DNA of 64,000 nt from Paenibacillus xerothermodurans. Its GTDB lineage: Bacteria; Bacillota; Bacilli; Paenibacillales; NBRC-103111. Under the pieces are notes generated by a model that did not search any database, was not told where the DNA came from, and saw nothing but the letters and a program-made list of their open reading frames with translations. This document shows, piece after piece, positions 1 to 9,242 of this stretch. The stretch is taken from contig NZ_NHRJ02000008.1 of the NCBI RefSeq assembly GCF_002220865.2, positions 1 through 64,000 of the forward strand, read 5' to 3'. The translations under genes and the position numbers were made by a program. Every line of letters starts with the position of its first letter. Positions within the stretch are counted from its first letter, which is position 1.

Positions 1-33
1 GATCCAGTTTTCAAGGTGCTAGCCTTGACTCGT

Positions 34-149
34 TTGGTGATGATGGCGGAGGGGAACCACGCGTTCCCATCTCGAACACGACCGTTAAGCCCTCCAGCGC
101 CGATGGTACTTAGACCGCAGGGTCTTGGGAGAGTAGGACGTTGCCAAGC
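34..149 (+). rRNA. rrf: 5S ribosomal RNA
   Basis: The stretch has the typical Bacillota 5S layout: a 5' arm ending in GATGGCGGA, the conserved CGAACACG and GTTAAGCC loops, GATGGTACT, and the closing GGGAGAGTAGGACGTTGCCAAG. It is about 116 nt, the normal length. The preceding 33 bases look like the 23S-5S spacer, so the window probably starts just after a 23S gene. Ends are set by similarity to known 5S genes and may be off by a few bases. Confidence 0.95.
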
Positions 150-157
150 AAAATAAC

Positions 158-196
158 AAGCAGTTGACCCTTCAAAAGGTCAGCTGCTTTTTTTGT
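158..196 (+). terminator. rRNA operon terminator
   Basis: A 12-bp stem (AAGCAGTTGACC pairing with GGTCAGCTGCTT, one G-T pair) is followed by a run of seven Ts directly after the 5S gene. This is a classical intrinsic terminator closing the rRNA operon. Confidence 0.9.
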
Positions 197-620
197 ATTT
201 GTGCTTAGGTTTCGTTTTGATCTGCGATTCCGTTTTGTCTTCCTCAAAAGTGTTGCTCCTCACGGGGCTAGGGCGAGTTGTCTACTGGATAACGAGGTCG
301 TGGCCTGCGCAGCCAGTGCAAGACGGGCATCTCAGCGAAATGCGGTTCAATCTGCTACGCCCAGATGTAGTCAAGCTTGGCAAGGTGTACGCGGGCATGT
401 GATGGTAGACGTACGTGTGACCAACGCGAAGCCACGTGTCGCGGCGGTGTGTATCGCACTCGACGGGCGAGGCTTGGCTCTCATGACGGCGCCCGATTAC
501 ATAGTAGAAAGCGAGATCTCATGTGACCTTGCTCAGCGTGGGAACCGCCAGACACGCCAGAAACCGCGGGCGCAATGGCGGACGCGGTTCTGTGGTTACA
601 TGGCTACAGATGGAGTGTCC
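197..620. other. intergenic stretch with no recognised gene
   Basis: Open frames exist here, but none has a ribosome binding site or a composition like a protein, and the longest one runs antisense through the next gene. I see no RNA motif or mobile element. Confidence 0.5.
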
Positions 621-857
621 TCACTCTGGCGCTTTTGCACCGAATTTTGCTTCCCACTCGCATACCACATAATGACTTGCGGCATTAAAGTTGTCGAATG
701 TCTTCGTATCTTGAAAGCCGGCTTCATCGGTCACCGGGTCTTCCTCGGCAGTAACTTCCTTAATCATGCCAGTGAACACACCTTTGTTTTCAATCACTTC
801 GCCGACATATTCCACCCCTCCGAAAATGCCTTCCCGAACTTTTTTGCGCACTATCAT
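621..857 (-). CDS. small uncharacterised protein (78 aa)
   Basis: A 78-residue soluble protein of unknown function. It begins with a basic segment (MIVRKKVREG), followed by glycine- and valine-rich strands (EYVGEVIENKGVFTG) and an acidic middle, suggesting a small beta-rich domain. The start is well supported: AGGAGGTGACATATC precedes the ATG with normal spacing. It stands alone, opposite to the rRNA operon and in the same direction as nagA, with about 200 bases between. I recognise no family. Confidence 0.7.
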   Translation of the reverse strand: MIVRKKVREGIFGGVEYVGEVIENKGVFTGMIKEVTAEEDPVTDEAGFQDTKTFDNFNAASHYVVCEWEAKFGAKAPE

Positions 858-1063
858 GATATGTCACCTCCTCAGGTTGCTTACAGTACAGCACCAGGCC
901 AGCTATATTCCTGTCTACTATGAAAATAACCTCAGAACGCGGGTTCCAAACAATAGGCGCTGGAGGGGAGCACGGTCTATGTGGCTGATCGGCAACTAGA
1001 ACGGTGCACGCTTACCATGGAGGGATTGGAGCTCTTGGCTCACGCATTGCATTTTTTCTTCTG

Positions 1064-2686
1064 CTATTGAATTGTGCGGCCATGGATCCAAACTCGTTGG
1101 AGCTCCAGCTCATGATCAAGCAGCAGGACGTCGGCTTGGCGGCCGGGCTCGATGGCACCTGTGAAATGGTCGATCCCTAATTTTCGCGCGGGATTGCCGC
1201 TAGCCATTCGGCTTGCGTGTTCTACAGAGATGCCGGCTTGCCGGACTGCAAAGCGGAACGCATCAATCATGGTCAACGTGCTGCCTGCGAGATTGCCGCC
1301 TTCACGGAGCCGTGCAACGCCGTCCTGCACGACAACGTCCAGGCCGCCGAGCTGATAAACGCCAGGTCCCAGGCCGGCGGCGGCGATGGCATCGGTGATA
1401 AGCACCAGGTGGTCGGGGCCTTTTTGTTGTGCGAGCAGGCTGATGCAAGCCGGGTGCACGTGGTGGCCGTCGGCAATTACCTCTGCCATAATCGTAGGAC
1501 TAGTCAGCACCGCGCCGACGGCGCCCGGTTCGCGATGATGCAGTGCGCGCATCGCATTGAAGGTGTGCACGGCGTGGCTCAGCCCATGCTGCACCGCTGT
1601 AAGCACTTGTTCGTAAGTGGCGTTGGTGTGACCAAGCGCCGCTACGATGCCTTTGTTGGTTAATGCTTCGATGTAAGTCAAAGCGCCATCCACTTCAGGC
1701 GCTAACGTCTGCATACGGATCAACCCCGGAAAGAGGCGGGACCATTCCTCCAACCATGCGAGCTGAGGCGGCATGATATACTGCGGATTTTGGGCTCCCG
1801 GCCAGTCCGGGCTGATAAACGGCCCCTCAAGATGCACTCCCAGCAGCTGAGCATATGGCATGCTGCCTGCGATATAGTGCATAACGTTTTCCAGCACCCG
1901 GTCAAGGTCAGTCTTCGAAGCGGTGACCGTAGTGGCCAGCATGCCGGTAGTGCCATGCCGCGCGTGAAAGCAAGTAATTGCATCCAGTCCCACCACATCC
2001 GCTACCATAAAATCGTATCCGTGTCCGCCGTGCACATGCACATCAATAAACCCGGGCACAACCCAGCCGCGCCGTCCGTTAATAAGCTCAACATCATCGT
2101 TTTCAGCACTGCCGGCAGCAACTGACTGATTCCTCTGCATCACTGAAGCCGGCAATCGAGGGGACGGAGCTACTGAGTCACTGTCGAGTAGTGGAGGATG
2201 TGGAGCTGCAGCTTTGCTGCCCAATGTTGGCGGACGCGTAGAGGCAGATTCACAGCCCTGCGAGCGCGGACGTGTCGAGGCAGATTCACAGTGCAGCGGA
2301 CGCGGACGTGTCGAGGCAGATTCACAGTGCAGCGAACGCGGATGTGTCGAGGCACATTCACAGCCCTGCGACCGCGAACGTGCAGAGACGGAGTCACTGT
2401 CAAGCAATAGAGGTTGTGCAGAGGCAGACTCACTGTCCAGCGATAGAGGCTGTGCAGAGGCAGACTGATTGCCTCTGGCCAGAGGATGTGGAACGGAAGA
2501 TTCACAGCCCTGTGACCGCGGACGTGCAGCGGCAGGGCCGCTGCCTAGCTTTAGAGGATACGGTACTTCGCTGCCGCTACCTATCGCCTGAATGCGGCCC
2601 CCTGCGAGGTGGACCCACCCTGGGCTCAGTGTGCCTTGTGGCGTGACGACATTGACGTTGTGAATGATTACTTGACGTGCTTCCAT
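1064..2686 (-). CDS. nagA: N-acetylglucosamine-6-phosphate deacetylase with repeat insertion
   Basis: Cytoplasmic amidohydrolase that removes acetate from GlcNAc-6-phosphate, the first committed step of amino-sugar use; NagB then acts on the product. Family landmarks are present: HVH at residues 217-219, HLEGPF with Glu287, LGH with His353, HTFNAM with His374 and TDAIAAAG with Asp432, matching the metal and catalytic residues of NagA. At 540 aa it is about 150 residues longer than usual. The excess is a 12-residue tandem repeat block (about residues 38-195) inserted in the N-terminal beta-sandwich region, ahead of the barrel. GGGGAGG lies 7 bases before the ATG. The gene sits 20 bp after nagB in an rpiR-nagB-nagA operon. 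The catalytic residues are intact, so it is probably functional, but the effect of the insert is unknown. Confidence 0.93.
   Translation of the reverse strand: MEARQVIIHNVNVVTPQGTLSPGWVHLAGGRIQAIGSGSEVPYPLKLGSGPAAARPRSQGCESSVPHPLARGNQSASAQPLSLDSESASAQPLLLDSDSVSARSRSQGCECASTHPRSLHCESASTRPRPLHCESASTRPRSQGCESASTRPPTLGSKAAAPHPPLLDSDSVAPSPRLPASVMQRNQSVAAGSAENDDVELINGRRGWVVPGFIDVHVHGGHGYDFMVADVVGLDAITCFHARHGTTGMLATTVTASKTDLDRVLENVMHYIAGSMPYAQLLGVHLEGPFISPDWPGAQNPQYIMPPQLAWLEEWSRLFPGLIRMQTLAPEVDGALTYIEALTNKGIVAALGHTNATYEQVLTAVQHGLSHAVHTFNAMRALHHREPGAVGAVLTSPTIMAEVIADGHHVHPACISLLAQQKGPDHLVLITDAIAAAGLGPGVYQLGGLDVVVQDGVARLREGGNLAGSTLTMIDAFRFAVRQAGISVEHASRMASGNPARKLGIDHFTGAIEPGRQADVLLLDHELELQRVWIHGRTIQ
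2102..2575 (-). repeat. 36-bp tandem repeat block inside nagA
   Basis: The nagA insertion reads as about eleven degenerate copies of a 12-residue unit close to C/S-E-S-A-S-T-R-P-R-x-L/Q-x, which is 36 bp in DNA. The frame is kept throughout. The best copies lie between about 2250 and 2420, where neighbouring units differ by only a few bases, so they duplicated recently. The peptide is rich in Ser, Pro, Arg and Ala and should be disordered. Confidence 0.85.
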
Positions 2687-2706
2687 TGAACGGCCTCCCC
2701 ATTCTT

Positions 2707-3435
2707 TTATTGAAATAGCCTCGCGGCTTCAGCATCCAGCAACACCACCAGCCGCGGATGAGTCTGCAGCAGAGACGCCGGACATTGGGTTGTGATGGGT
2801 CCTGTTAATGCGGTATGCACAATCTCCGCTTTGTCGGCGCCTTTCACTACAAGAAGAATCGTTTTGGCTTTCAAAATGGTTCCGATCCCCATTGTGAGCG
2901 CTCGCGAGGGCACCTTATCAATTGAATGAAAGAAGCGGGCATTCGCTTTGCGTGTGTCCTCCTGGAGATTGACCAGATGGGTCCCACTGATTAACGTATG
3001 AGCCGGTTCATTAAACCCGATATGTCCGTTATGTCCGAGGCCCAGCAGCTGTAAATCAATTTGACCTGCGTCCTCGAGCAGCCTGTCATAGCGTTTGCAT
3101 TCCGCCACAATATCAGCAGCATTACCATCGGGAATGTGTGCTTGTGCCGGCGGCAGATCAATGTGCCGAAAAAGTTGGTTGCGCATATAACTATGATAGC
3201 TTTCAGGGTGACTCTCAGGCAGTCCCACGTATTCGTCCAGATTGAATGTGGTGGCGGAGCGAAAGCTGACTAAACCGCGTTGGTAGCTCTTCACCATTGC
3301 GTGATAGATTCCCACCGGCGTGCCGCCCGTAGCCAGCCCGAGCACCGCACGGGGCCGCGTTTGAACCAATCCGGTGATAATGCCCGCTGCGGATTCATGG
3401 AGTTTCTGCTGGCTGTCGAAGGTTAACAGATTCAT
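2707..3435 (-). CDS. nagB: glucosamine-6-phosphate deaminase
   Basis: Converts glucosamine-6-phosphate to fructose-6-phosphate and ammonia in the cytoplasm, feeding amino sugars into glycolysis. The 242-aa length is normal for the Bacillus-type short enzyme. Seen motifs are the phosphate loop LATGGTP (residues 34-40), FNLDEYVGL with Asp67, and GLGHNGHIGFNEP with His138 and Glu143. A ribosome binding site AGAAGGAG precedes the ATG. It lies between the rpiR-type regulator (27 bp upstream) and nagA (20 bp downstream), so the three are almost certainly one transcript. No GlcNAc PTS gene is seen next to it. Confidence 0.95.
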   Translation of the reverse strand: MNLLTFDSQQKLHESAAGIITGLVQTRPRAVLGLATGGTPVGIYHAMVKSYQRGLVSFRSATTFNLDEYVGLPESHPESYHSYMRNQLFRHIDLPPAQAHIPDGNAADIVAECKRYDRLLEDAGQIDLQLLGLGHNGHIGFNEPAHTLISGTHLVNLQEDTRKANARFFHSIDKVPSRALTMGIGTILKAKTILLVVKGADKAEIVHTALTGPITTQCPASLLQTHPRLVVLLDAEAARLFQ

Positions 3436-3462
3436 AGCGGTATGCTCCTTCTATTTGTCTTT

Positions 3463-4308
3463 TTAACTTCGATATTTTTTAACCATGTTGAAGGACTGCT
3501 CCAATCGCGGCACCATATCATTGAACTGGCCGCTGACCAGGCCGACGAACAAAATATCTATGACATGCAGCTGGGCGATACGGGAGGCCATGTCTCCTCG
3601 TCGCATACCTTCTTCCAATGTGGATGTGAATAGCGAAATGTCGGCGAGCGCTGCGAGCGCATTGTTGCCGTATTTGGTCAAAGATATTGTGGTGGCGCCT
3701 TTTTCCGACGCACACTTCAACGCAGCGATGGTTTCCGAGGTTTGACCGGAATAGGAGATGCCGATCGCGACATCGGCCGCTGATAAGTTAGACGCAGAAG
3801 TGATTTGCATGTGAGGGTCTGAAAAGGCTGAGGAACGTGTCCCTACGCGTATCAGCTTCTGATAAAAGTCCTCTGCAACCAGCCCGGAAGTCGCCACGCC
3901 GTATAGATCGACCTGCCGCGCATTCTTCAGCGCATCAATAGCTTTTTGCAGCTGTTTTATATCGAGTAAGCGGGTAGTATCCTTGATAGAACGTATATGA
4001 TTCGACTCCATAGCCGCCACGATGCTGGTGAGTGGGTTGCCCGCCAGAATATCTTGGTAAGACTGCTGCGCAAAGGGCTGTGCAAGTTCCGCCGCGAGCT
4101 TCACCTTGAAATCCGTAAAACCGCTGAAGTGAAACTGTTTGCAAAAGCGGGAAATGGTGGCCGTGCTGCTGCCCGACTCTTGCGCCAATTCAGAAATGCC
4201 CATCCCTACAACTCGCGCAGCATGTCCTAGTATGAATCCCGCAATCTCTTTTTCTTTACGGTGCATGGTGTCGTACTGCTCTCGCAGAGCGGACAATATT
4301 CCGGGCAT
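3463..4308 (-). CDS. RpiR/MurR-family transcriptional regulator
   Basis: A 281-aa regulator with an N-terminal RpiR-type helix-turn-helix (about residues 1-75, with GISELAQESGSSTATISRFCK as its core) and a C-terminal SIS sugar-phosphate isomerase domain (about residues 120-250, with GVATSGLVAEDF and GISYSGQTSETIAAL). SIS domains of this family bind phosphosugars, so the likely effector is an amino-sugar phosphate. It is the first gene of the rpiR-nagB-nagA operon, which suggests local control of nagBA. The ATG follows AGGAGGG at 5 bases. Whether it represses or activates cannot be read from sequence. Confidence 0.9.
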   Translation of the reverse strand: MPGILSALREQYDTMHRKEKEIAGFILGHAARVVGMGISELAQESGSSTATISRFCKQFHFSGFTDFKVKLAAELAQPFAQQSYQDILAGNPLTSIVAAMESNHIRSIKDTTRLLDIKQLQKAIDALKNARQVDLYGVATSGLVAEDFYQKLIRVGTRSSAFSDPHMQITSASNLSAADVAIGISYSGQTSETIAALKCASEKGATTISLTKYGNNALAALADISLFTSTLEEGMRRGDMASRIAQLHVIDILFVGLVSGQFNDMVPRLEQSFNMVKKYRS

Positions 4309-4803
4309 AACATCCCTCCTTATAAGAAAATTATTTACATAATACGCTTGGTTTTGAGAAAAAAATTTACGTCACTCCCAGTATACGGAGAAAATTGGGA
4401 ATAGGCAACGGTTACGCGCTCTGCAATACCGTCACAGATAACGGTGCCACCCAGAAGTTCAACAGGCGAGCGCCCACTCAGATTCTAGGGCTTCGACCCC
4501 GAAAAAGTTACTGAGCTGCCGCAGACAGCCAGCCAACGCAGTGTTGAGCCAACACATGGCCGCTTCTTCGCTCGCAAGGGATATACCCCAATCGTATCGG
4601 GAGTTCTGACCCGGCACCGTCATCCTCTGCGGGGACAGTGTCAGGTGGCAGTGTGCTTAGGGCGGTCGCCACCTTAAAATGCACGGGGGCGGCCCAAAAA
4701 TTTTGTGCACGGAAAACGGTTAATGTCAAAGTGCATAGTTTTTGCTTCGTTTTAACAGACTAAACACACCGCTTGTAAGCAAAAACTGTTGGAGGAACTT
4801 GTG
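4309..4803. other. intergenic region between divergent transcripts
   Basis: Contains the AT-rich promoter side of the rpiR operon (about 4320-4370) and the start-proximal region of the small rightward gene at 4804. A 73-codon frame on the minus strand (4508-4729) has no ribosome binding site and no family resemblance. I see no RNA element. Confidence 0.4.
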
Positions 4804-4992
4804 ATGCCACCGGAAAATGAAGAGCTGCGTGATCTGAAAACCCATGTGATGGGTGGCACGAACATGCATGAAACACGAACTACTGATCATGTGGTGCAAA
4901 TTCAGCCTCAGTTGGATCCGACGATGGGTCCACATGACATGCGCGAGGACCGTTACGATTTGCAAACAGCAGATACGAATAAGGAATCCTAG
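4804..4992 (+). CDS. small hydrophilic protein (62 aa), unknown
   Basis: A short, charged protein rich in Met, His, Asp and Thr (MPPENEELRDLKTHVMGG at the start) with no membrane segment or cysteines, probably partly disordered. GGAGG lies 8 bases ahead of the ATG at 4804; an in-frame GTG at 4801 is also possible. It is a single-gene unit, since a strong terminator follows the stop at once. I do not recognise a family. The clear RBS and terminator make it likely to be a real gene. Confidence 0.65.
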   Translation: MPPENEELRDLKTHVMGGTNMHETRTTDHVVQIQPQLDPTMGPHDMREDRYDLQTADTNKES

Positions 4993-5019
4993 GGCTTCGG
5001 ACTAGGGTTCTTTTTTTTG
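4985..5019 (+). terminator. intrinsic terminator
   Basis: GAATCCTAG pairs with CTAGGGTTC (one G-T pair) around a short loop, followed by eight Ts. It overlaps the stop of the 62-aa gene and ends that transcript. Confidence 0.88.
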
Positions 5020-5077
5020 ATACAATAAGAGCAATAACGACGGAACATGAAGTGTGATCCGTGATTGGGGGAAACGA

Positions 5078-5749
5078 ATGTACCACAGAGACCATCTAGT
5101 GAGAATGATGGAGCAGTTCAGCCTGTCACTCGGGAAAGTGATTTTTCACCGCCGTAATCAACGTTTCCATGAGGCACTGCAGCTGCTCGCGCAAGCTATG
5201 AAACAACTGCTTGGGTTGAACTCGAAGCTGGTGCAAGCACTGTCGGCCAAGGACTTGCTAGGCTTGCTGTCGACGCAAGGGCATGTGGACGTAGGCAAAG
5301 GGCTGCTCCTCAGCGATATGCTTAGGGAGGAAGGCGACGTTCTCGCTGAGTCGGGTGATGACACGGAAGCCATTGCACATTACGTAAAGTCGATGGAGTT
5401 GCTGGTTGAAATGTACAAGCTTCACGAGACGCATGATTTCAAAGCTGATGTGGCGGAACGGTTGGAGAAGCTGCTTGTTAGCTTGTGGCCTCAGCATGTG
5501 CCGGTTCCGGCTATGGAGCTGTTGATGTTCTATTACGCAGACACTGGCCAGCTATCAAAAGCGGAGGATGCTTTGTTTTTTGTGTTGGATGAACAGCCTG
5601 ATAATATGGGTGCGGTGGTTCAGGGCCTGGAGATGCTCGGGCGATGGTTGAAGCTGGAGGCGGATGAGCTGGCGGGCGGCGGCCTGACCAGGGAAGAGAT
5701 TACAGACAGCATAGCAGAACTGTTGAAAATGAAGCAAAACGCGGTTTGA
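5078..5749 (+). CDS. DUF6483-like helical protein
   Basis: A 223-aa soluble, almost entirely helical protein beginning MYHRDHLVRMMEQF, a start I associate with the DUF6483 family of Paenibacillus-type genomes. The helices have a TPR-like look in the second half, for example AIAHYVKSMELLVEMYKLHETH and QLSKAEDALFFVLDEQPDNMGAVVQG. The ATG at 5078 is preceded by GGGGGA; the frame also has a GTG at 5054 that would add eight residues. It lies alone just upstream of the pur promoter in the same direction. No function is known to me, and the family assignment is from memory. Confidence 0.7.
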   Translation: MYHRDHLVRMMEQFSLSLGKVIFHRRNQRFHEALQLLAQAMKQLLGLNSKLVQALSAKDLLGLLSTQGHVDVGKGLLLSDMLREEGDVLAESGDDTEAIAHYVKSMELLVEMYKLHETHDFKADVAERLEKLLVSLWPQHVPVPAMELLMFYYADTGQLSKAEDALFFVLDEQPDNMGAVVQGLEMLGRWLKLEADELAGGGLTREEITDSIAELLKMKQNAV

Positions 5750-5774
5750 CCGTATGAAAAATGTCATTGTGCGT

Positions 5775-5820
5775 TAAAATGCGAACTTTATATGAGCCAA
5801 TTTTGTATAATGTTCGTCTT
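5775..5820 (+). promoter_or_regulatory. pair of PurR boxes
   Basis: Two inverted copies of the Bacillus PurBox core CGAAC are present: AAATGCGAACTTTAT at about 5777-5791 and, on the other strand, GACGAACATTATAC covering about 5806-5819. Their spacing resembles the two-box arrangement bound by PurR dimers in B. subtilis. They lie immediately upstream of the -35 element of the pur promoter. PurR binding, relieved by PRPP, is inferred from that system. Confidence 0.8.
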
Positions 5821-5826
5821 TTTGGG

Positions 5827-5855
5827 TTGACATGACCCTTGTATGGCTGTAAACT
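5827..5855 (+). promoter_or_regulatory. sigma-A promoter of the pur operon
   Basis: A perfect -35 TTGACA (5827-5832) is separated by 17 bases from TAAACT (5850-5855). It lies just after the PurR boxes and about 50 bases before the riboswitch aptamer, the order expected for a pur operon leader. Confidence 0.8.
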
Positions 5856-5904
5856 GAGAAATGTAAAGATTAATATTATGTTTTGAGCAAAAACTGTCGA
5901 TGCG

Positions 5905-5972
5905 TCTCGTATAATGTCGGGGATATGGCCCGAAAGTCTCTACCCAAAAACCTTGAATTTTTGGACTACGAG
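5905..5972 (+). promoter_or_regulatory. guanine/hypoxanthine riboswitch aptamer
   Basis: All parts of the purine aptamer are visible: P1 CTCGTA/TACGAG, P2 TCGGG/CCCGA enclosing the conserved loop GATATGG, the J2/3 segment ending TCTACC, P3 CCAAAAA/TTTTTGG with loop CCTTGAA, and the J3/1 segment ACT. The specificity base (C74 in the B. subtilis xpt numbering, here position 5966) is C, so the ligand is guanine or hypoxanthine rather than adenine. An imperfect hairpin follows at about 5987-6015, but no clean terminator with a T run was resolved before purE; GTTTTGTTTTTTT at 6129-6141 is the best T-rich candidate. Confidence 0.95.
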
Positions 5973-6171
5973 TGAGCGTGGATAGAAAGGTCGGCACAAT
6001 ATTGTCCGGCTTTAGCTTGCGCTTGAATTATTCTTGTCGTCCAGTTGATAGACTTTTATAGTTTTTGTCGATTTCAAGTGTCGTTTGACTTGTCGGCAAT
6101 CTCTGTTGAGCGATTCTATCATCCGGGCGTTTTGTTTTTTTAAAAGGCTCATAATTACGGAGGTTAAAAAA

Positions 6172-6657
6172 ATGTCTGTTCTAGTAGGCGTTATTATGGG
6201 AAGCACGTCTGATTGGGAGACAATGAAGCACGCATGCGATATGTTGGATGAGTTGGGCGTCGCTTATGAGAAAAAGGTCGTATCGGCCCACCGCACACCG
6301 GACCTGATGTTTGATTATGCGGCGTCTGCTGCTGGACGCGGTTTGAAGGTGATCATAGCCGGAGCCGGCGGAGCCGCTCATTTGCCCGGCATGGTCGCCG
6401 CGAAGACAGAGCTGCCGGTCATTGGTGTTCCTGTTAAGACGTCTACGCTTAACGGACTGGACTCGCTGCTGTCTATCGTTCAGATGCCGGGGGGCATACC
6501 GGTTGCTACCGTCGCCATCGGTCACGCTGGTGCGACGAATGCCGGGTTGCTAGCGGCACAGATCATTGGCGCGTTTGCACCGGAAGTGCAGAGCAAAGTA
6601 CGGGAACGCCGTGAACGCACTCGCCAGACGGTGATAGAAAGTAGTGTGTTGGAATGA
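6172..6657 (+). CDS. purE: N5-carboxyaminoimidazole ribonucleotide mutase
   Basis: Catalyses N5-CAIR to CAIR in de novo purine synthesis, using the product of PurK. At 161 aa it has normal class I length. Motifs seen are GSTSDW near residue 10, SAHRTPD near 43, and [12 protein letters not shown] near 68. The ATG at 6172 has CGGAGG 10 bases before it and follows the riboswitch leader directly. The frame is open further upstream, but those starts lie in the leader. The stop overlaps the purK start in an ATGA. Confidence 0.97.
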   Translation: MSVLVGVIMGSTSDWETMKHACDMLDELGVAYEKKVVSAHRTPDLMFDYAASAAGRGLKVIIAGAGGAAHLPGMVAAKTELPVIGVPVKTSTLNGLDSLLSIVQMPGGIPVATVAIGHAGATNAGLLAAQIIGAFAPEVQSKVRERRERTRQTVIESSVLE

Positions 6658-7889
6658 GCAAACAGGAGCGAAACGGTGACCGAAGGCGGCGAGCTGGGAT
6701 GACCAAACAAGATGGCAGCGGTATGAGTCAGCAGAAAGTGACTCCGCCGGGGAGCACCATCGGCGTGCTGGGCGGCGGACAGTTGGGCCGGATGCTTGCC
6801 CTCGCCGGGCGGGCGATGGGTTATCGTTTTGTGACGCTGGATCCAACGCCGGACGCACCGTGCGGCCAGGTGGCCGATCGGCAGATCATTGCGGACTACC
6901 GCGATGCGGAGGCGGCGCGTCAACTGGCACAGGATTCGGACGTGATCACCTATGAGTTCGAAAATGTCGACGCAGCCGTCACGGAGTTGCTGATGGCCGA
7001 AGCAAATGTGCCACAGGGCAGCAGGCTGTTGCACACCACGCAGCACCGGCTTCGCGAAAAGCGGGCGATAGAAGCCGCGGGCGTGAAAGTCGCACCATAC
7101 GCCGAGATCAGCAGCGCGGAGGAGCTTATGGCTGCAGCCGAGCGCTTTGGTACGCCTTGTGTGCTGAAAACAGCGACCGGCGGATATGACGGTAAAGGCC
7201 AGTGGGTCATTCGTTCGCTGGATGAGGTGGAGGCAGCGTACGAGACGCTGAGTCTGGCCACAACGGAGCTGGTCCTCGAGCAGTTTATCCGCTTTGAAAA
7301 GGAAATATCCGTGATTGCCGCAAGAAGCCCGCGCGGGGAGGTTAAAGCCTTCCCGGCGGCTGAAAATATACATGTAAACAACATTTTGCATTTATCTATT
7401 GTACCTGCCCGAACCACGATGGACGTGCAGCGGCAAGCAGAACAGCTCGCGATCCGTATCGCGGAGGAGCTGGATGTGATTGGCTTGATCGCCGTGGAGA
7501 TGTTTCTTACGAGCGATGGCCAGCTGTTCGTTAACGAGCTTGCTCCGCGGCCGCACAACTCCGGTCACTACACGATGGAGGCATGCAAAACGTCACAGTT
7601 TGAGCAGCATGTGCGCGCGATATGCAACTTGCCTCTGGGCTCGACTGAATTGCTGACACCGGTCGTGATGGCGAATGTGCTAGGGCAGCATGTGGAGCCC
7701 CTGCTCGATTGGATCGTGCAGCCGGAGTCCGAACAGGTCGGCCAGGGAGTGACGGCCAAGGTACATCTGTACGGCAAGCACGAAGCCAAGCATAACCGTA
7801 AGATGGGACACGTCAACGTGTTGGCAGGCTCGGTAGAAGCAGCGTTGGAATGGATAGAAGCTTCAAATATTTGGAACGTGGACAAATAA
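6654..7889 (+). CDS. purK: N5-carboxyaminoimidazole ribonucleotide synthetase
   Basis: ATP-grasp enzyme that carboxylates AIR with bicarbonate to N5-CAIR, the substrate of PurE. The N-terminal [12 protein letters not shown] (near residue 38) and the ATP-grasp segments [13 protein letters not shown] and [16 protein letters not shown] are typical. Three starts are possible: 6654 (ATGA overlap with purE, used here), 6699 and 6723. The normal family start would be just before the GVLGGGQ strand, so the first 23 residues, rich in Arg and Gln, may not all be translated. No start has a strong ribosome binding site. Confidence 0.95.
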   Translation: MSKQERNGDRRRRAGMTKQDGSGMSQQKVTPPGSTIGVLGGGQLGRMLALAGRAMGYRFVTLDPTPDAPCGQVADRQIIADYRDAEAARQLAQDSDVITYEFENVDAAVTELLMAEANVPQGSRLLHTTQHRLREKRAIEAAGVKVAPYAEISSAEELMAAAERFGTPCVLKTATGGYDGKGQWVIRSLDEVEAAYETLSLATTELVLEQFIRFEKEISVIAARSPRGEVKAFPAAENIHVNNILHLSIVPARTTMDVQRQAEQLAIRIAEELDVIGLIAVEMFLTSDGQLFVNELAPRPHNSGHYTMEACKTSQFEQHVRAICNLPLGSTELLTPVVMANVLGQHVEPLLDWIVQPESEQVGQGVTAKVHLYGKHEAKHNRKMGHVNVLAGSVEAALEWIEASNIWNVDK

Positions 7890-7914
7890 CGGCACAGAGG
7901 CGGAGGTTTTATTA

Positions 7915-9210
7915 ATGATAGAGCGGTACAGCCGGCCTGAGATGGCACGGATTTGGACGGAGGAAAACAAATTTAATGCGTGGCTGGAGGTGGAACTTCT
8001 CTCCTGTGAGGCATGGGCTGAGCTCGGTGTGATACCGACGGAAGACGTGGCGGCGCTGCGCAAAAACGCTGCGTTCGATATAGATCGAATTTATGAGATT
8101 GAGCAGGAAACACGGCACGACGTGATTGCCTTTACCCGTGCGGTGTCCGAGAAGCTTGGCCCCGAGCGAAAATGGGTGCATTACGGTCTCACTTCCACGG
8201 ACGTGGTGGATACGGCACTTGGATATTTGCTGCGCCAGGCTAATGAAATTTTGGAAAAGGACCTGCTGAACTTTATCCAGATTTTGAAAGAGAAGGCCGT
8301 GCAGTATAAAGATACGGCGATGATGGGACGCACCCACGGCGTGCACGCCGAGCCTACGACGTTCGGTTTGAAAATGGCGCTGTGGTCAGAGGAAATGAAA
8401 CGCAATCTAGAGCGCTTCCGTTTCGCTGCAGACGGCGTGCAGTATGGCAAAATCTCTGGGGCCGTGGGGACATACGCCAACATTGATCCATTCGTCGAAA
8501 CTTATGTGTGCGAAAAGCTGGGCACCAAACCGGCTCCGATCTCCACGCAGACACTGCAGCGTGATCGACATGCCGAATACATGGCAACGCTGGCCCTGGT
8601 TGCGACGTCTTTAGACAAATTCGCTACGGAGGTACGTGCTCTACAAAAAAGCGAATTCCGCGAAGTGGAGGAGTCGTTCGCGAAGGGCCAAAAAGGCTCG
8701 TCGGCCATGCCGCATAAACGCAATCCGATCGGCAGCGAAAGCATTTCCGGTCTATCCCGTGTGATCCGGGGGCATATGGTATCTGCGTATGAGAATGTGA
8801 CGCTCTGGCATGAACGCGATATTTCGCATTCTTCCGTAGAACGGATCATTCTGCCGGATGCGACCATTCTGTTGAACTACATGCTCAACCGTTTTGGCAG
8901 CATAGTGAAAAATCTGACTGTATTCCCTGAAAACATGAAGCGGAACATGCAGAGCACTTATGGTGTGCCTTTTTCCGGACGTGTGATGACAAAGTTGATC
9001 GATAAAGGCTTCAGCCGTGAGCAGGCGTACGATACGGTACAACCCCGTGCTATGCAAGCGTGGGAGGAGCAAAGATCGTTCCGCGATATTATAGAGAACA
9101 CACCGGCCATCACTGAGCACCTGAGTGCGGAAGAAATTGCGGACTGTTTTGACCCAAGCTGGCATTTGAAGCATGTTGATACGATTTTCAAGCGACTTGG
9201 TTTGATTTAG
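7915..9210 (+). CDS. purB: adenylosuccinate lyase
   Basis: Cleaves SAICAR to AICAR plus fumarate and adenylosuccinate to AMP plus fumarate. At 431 aa it has the B. subtilis-type length. Seen are [14 protein letters not shown] with the general acid His, and the fumarase/lyase superfamily signature [20 protein letters not shown] precedes the ATG at 9 bases. It is 25 bp after purK. After it the operon has a 213-bp spacer of short repeats before purC. Confidence 0.97.
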   Translation: MIERYSRPEMARIWTEENKFNAWLEVELLSCEAWAELGVIPTEDVAALRKNAAFDIDRIYEIEQETRHDVIAFTRAVSEKLGPERKWVHYGLTSTDVVDTALGYLLRQANEILEKDLLNFIQILKEKAVQYKDTAMMGRTHGVHAEPTTFGLKMALWSEEMKRNLERFRFAADGVQYGKISGAVGTYANIDPFVETYVCEKLGTKPAPISTQTLQRDRHAEYMATLALVATSLDKFATEVRALQKSEFREVEESFAKGQKGSSAMPHKRNPIGSESISGLSRVIRGHMVSAYENVTLWHERDISHSSVERIILPDATILLNYMLNRFGSIVKNLTVFPENMKRNMQSTYGVPFSGRVMTKLIDKGFSREQAYDTVQPRAMQAWEEQRSFRDIIENTPAITEHLSAEEIADCFDPSWHLKHVDTIFKRLGLI

Positions 9211-9242
9211 CTGCGCGTGTGAAGGTGCGTGTGGCAAGGCGG

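Noticed and set aside
201-923. 240-codon open frame on the plus strand after the 5S gene
   Set aside because: No ribosome binding site, odd composition (many Cys, His, Phe, Arg) and it runs antisense through the well-marked gene at 621-857.
2198-2646. Open frames on the plus strand with repeated RGRVEADSQCS-like peptides, and a CRISPR-like look of the repeats
   Set aside because: They are shadows of the 36-bp nagA repeat. There are no spacers of unrelated sequence, so it is a tandem repeat, not a CRISPR array.
4508-4729. 73-codon frame on the minus strand
   Set aside because: No ribosome binding site and no protein-like pattern.
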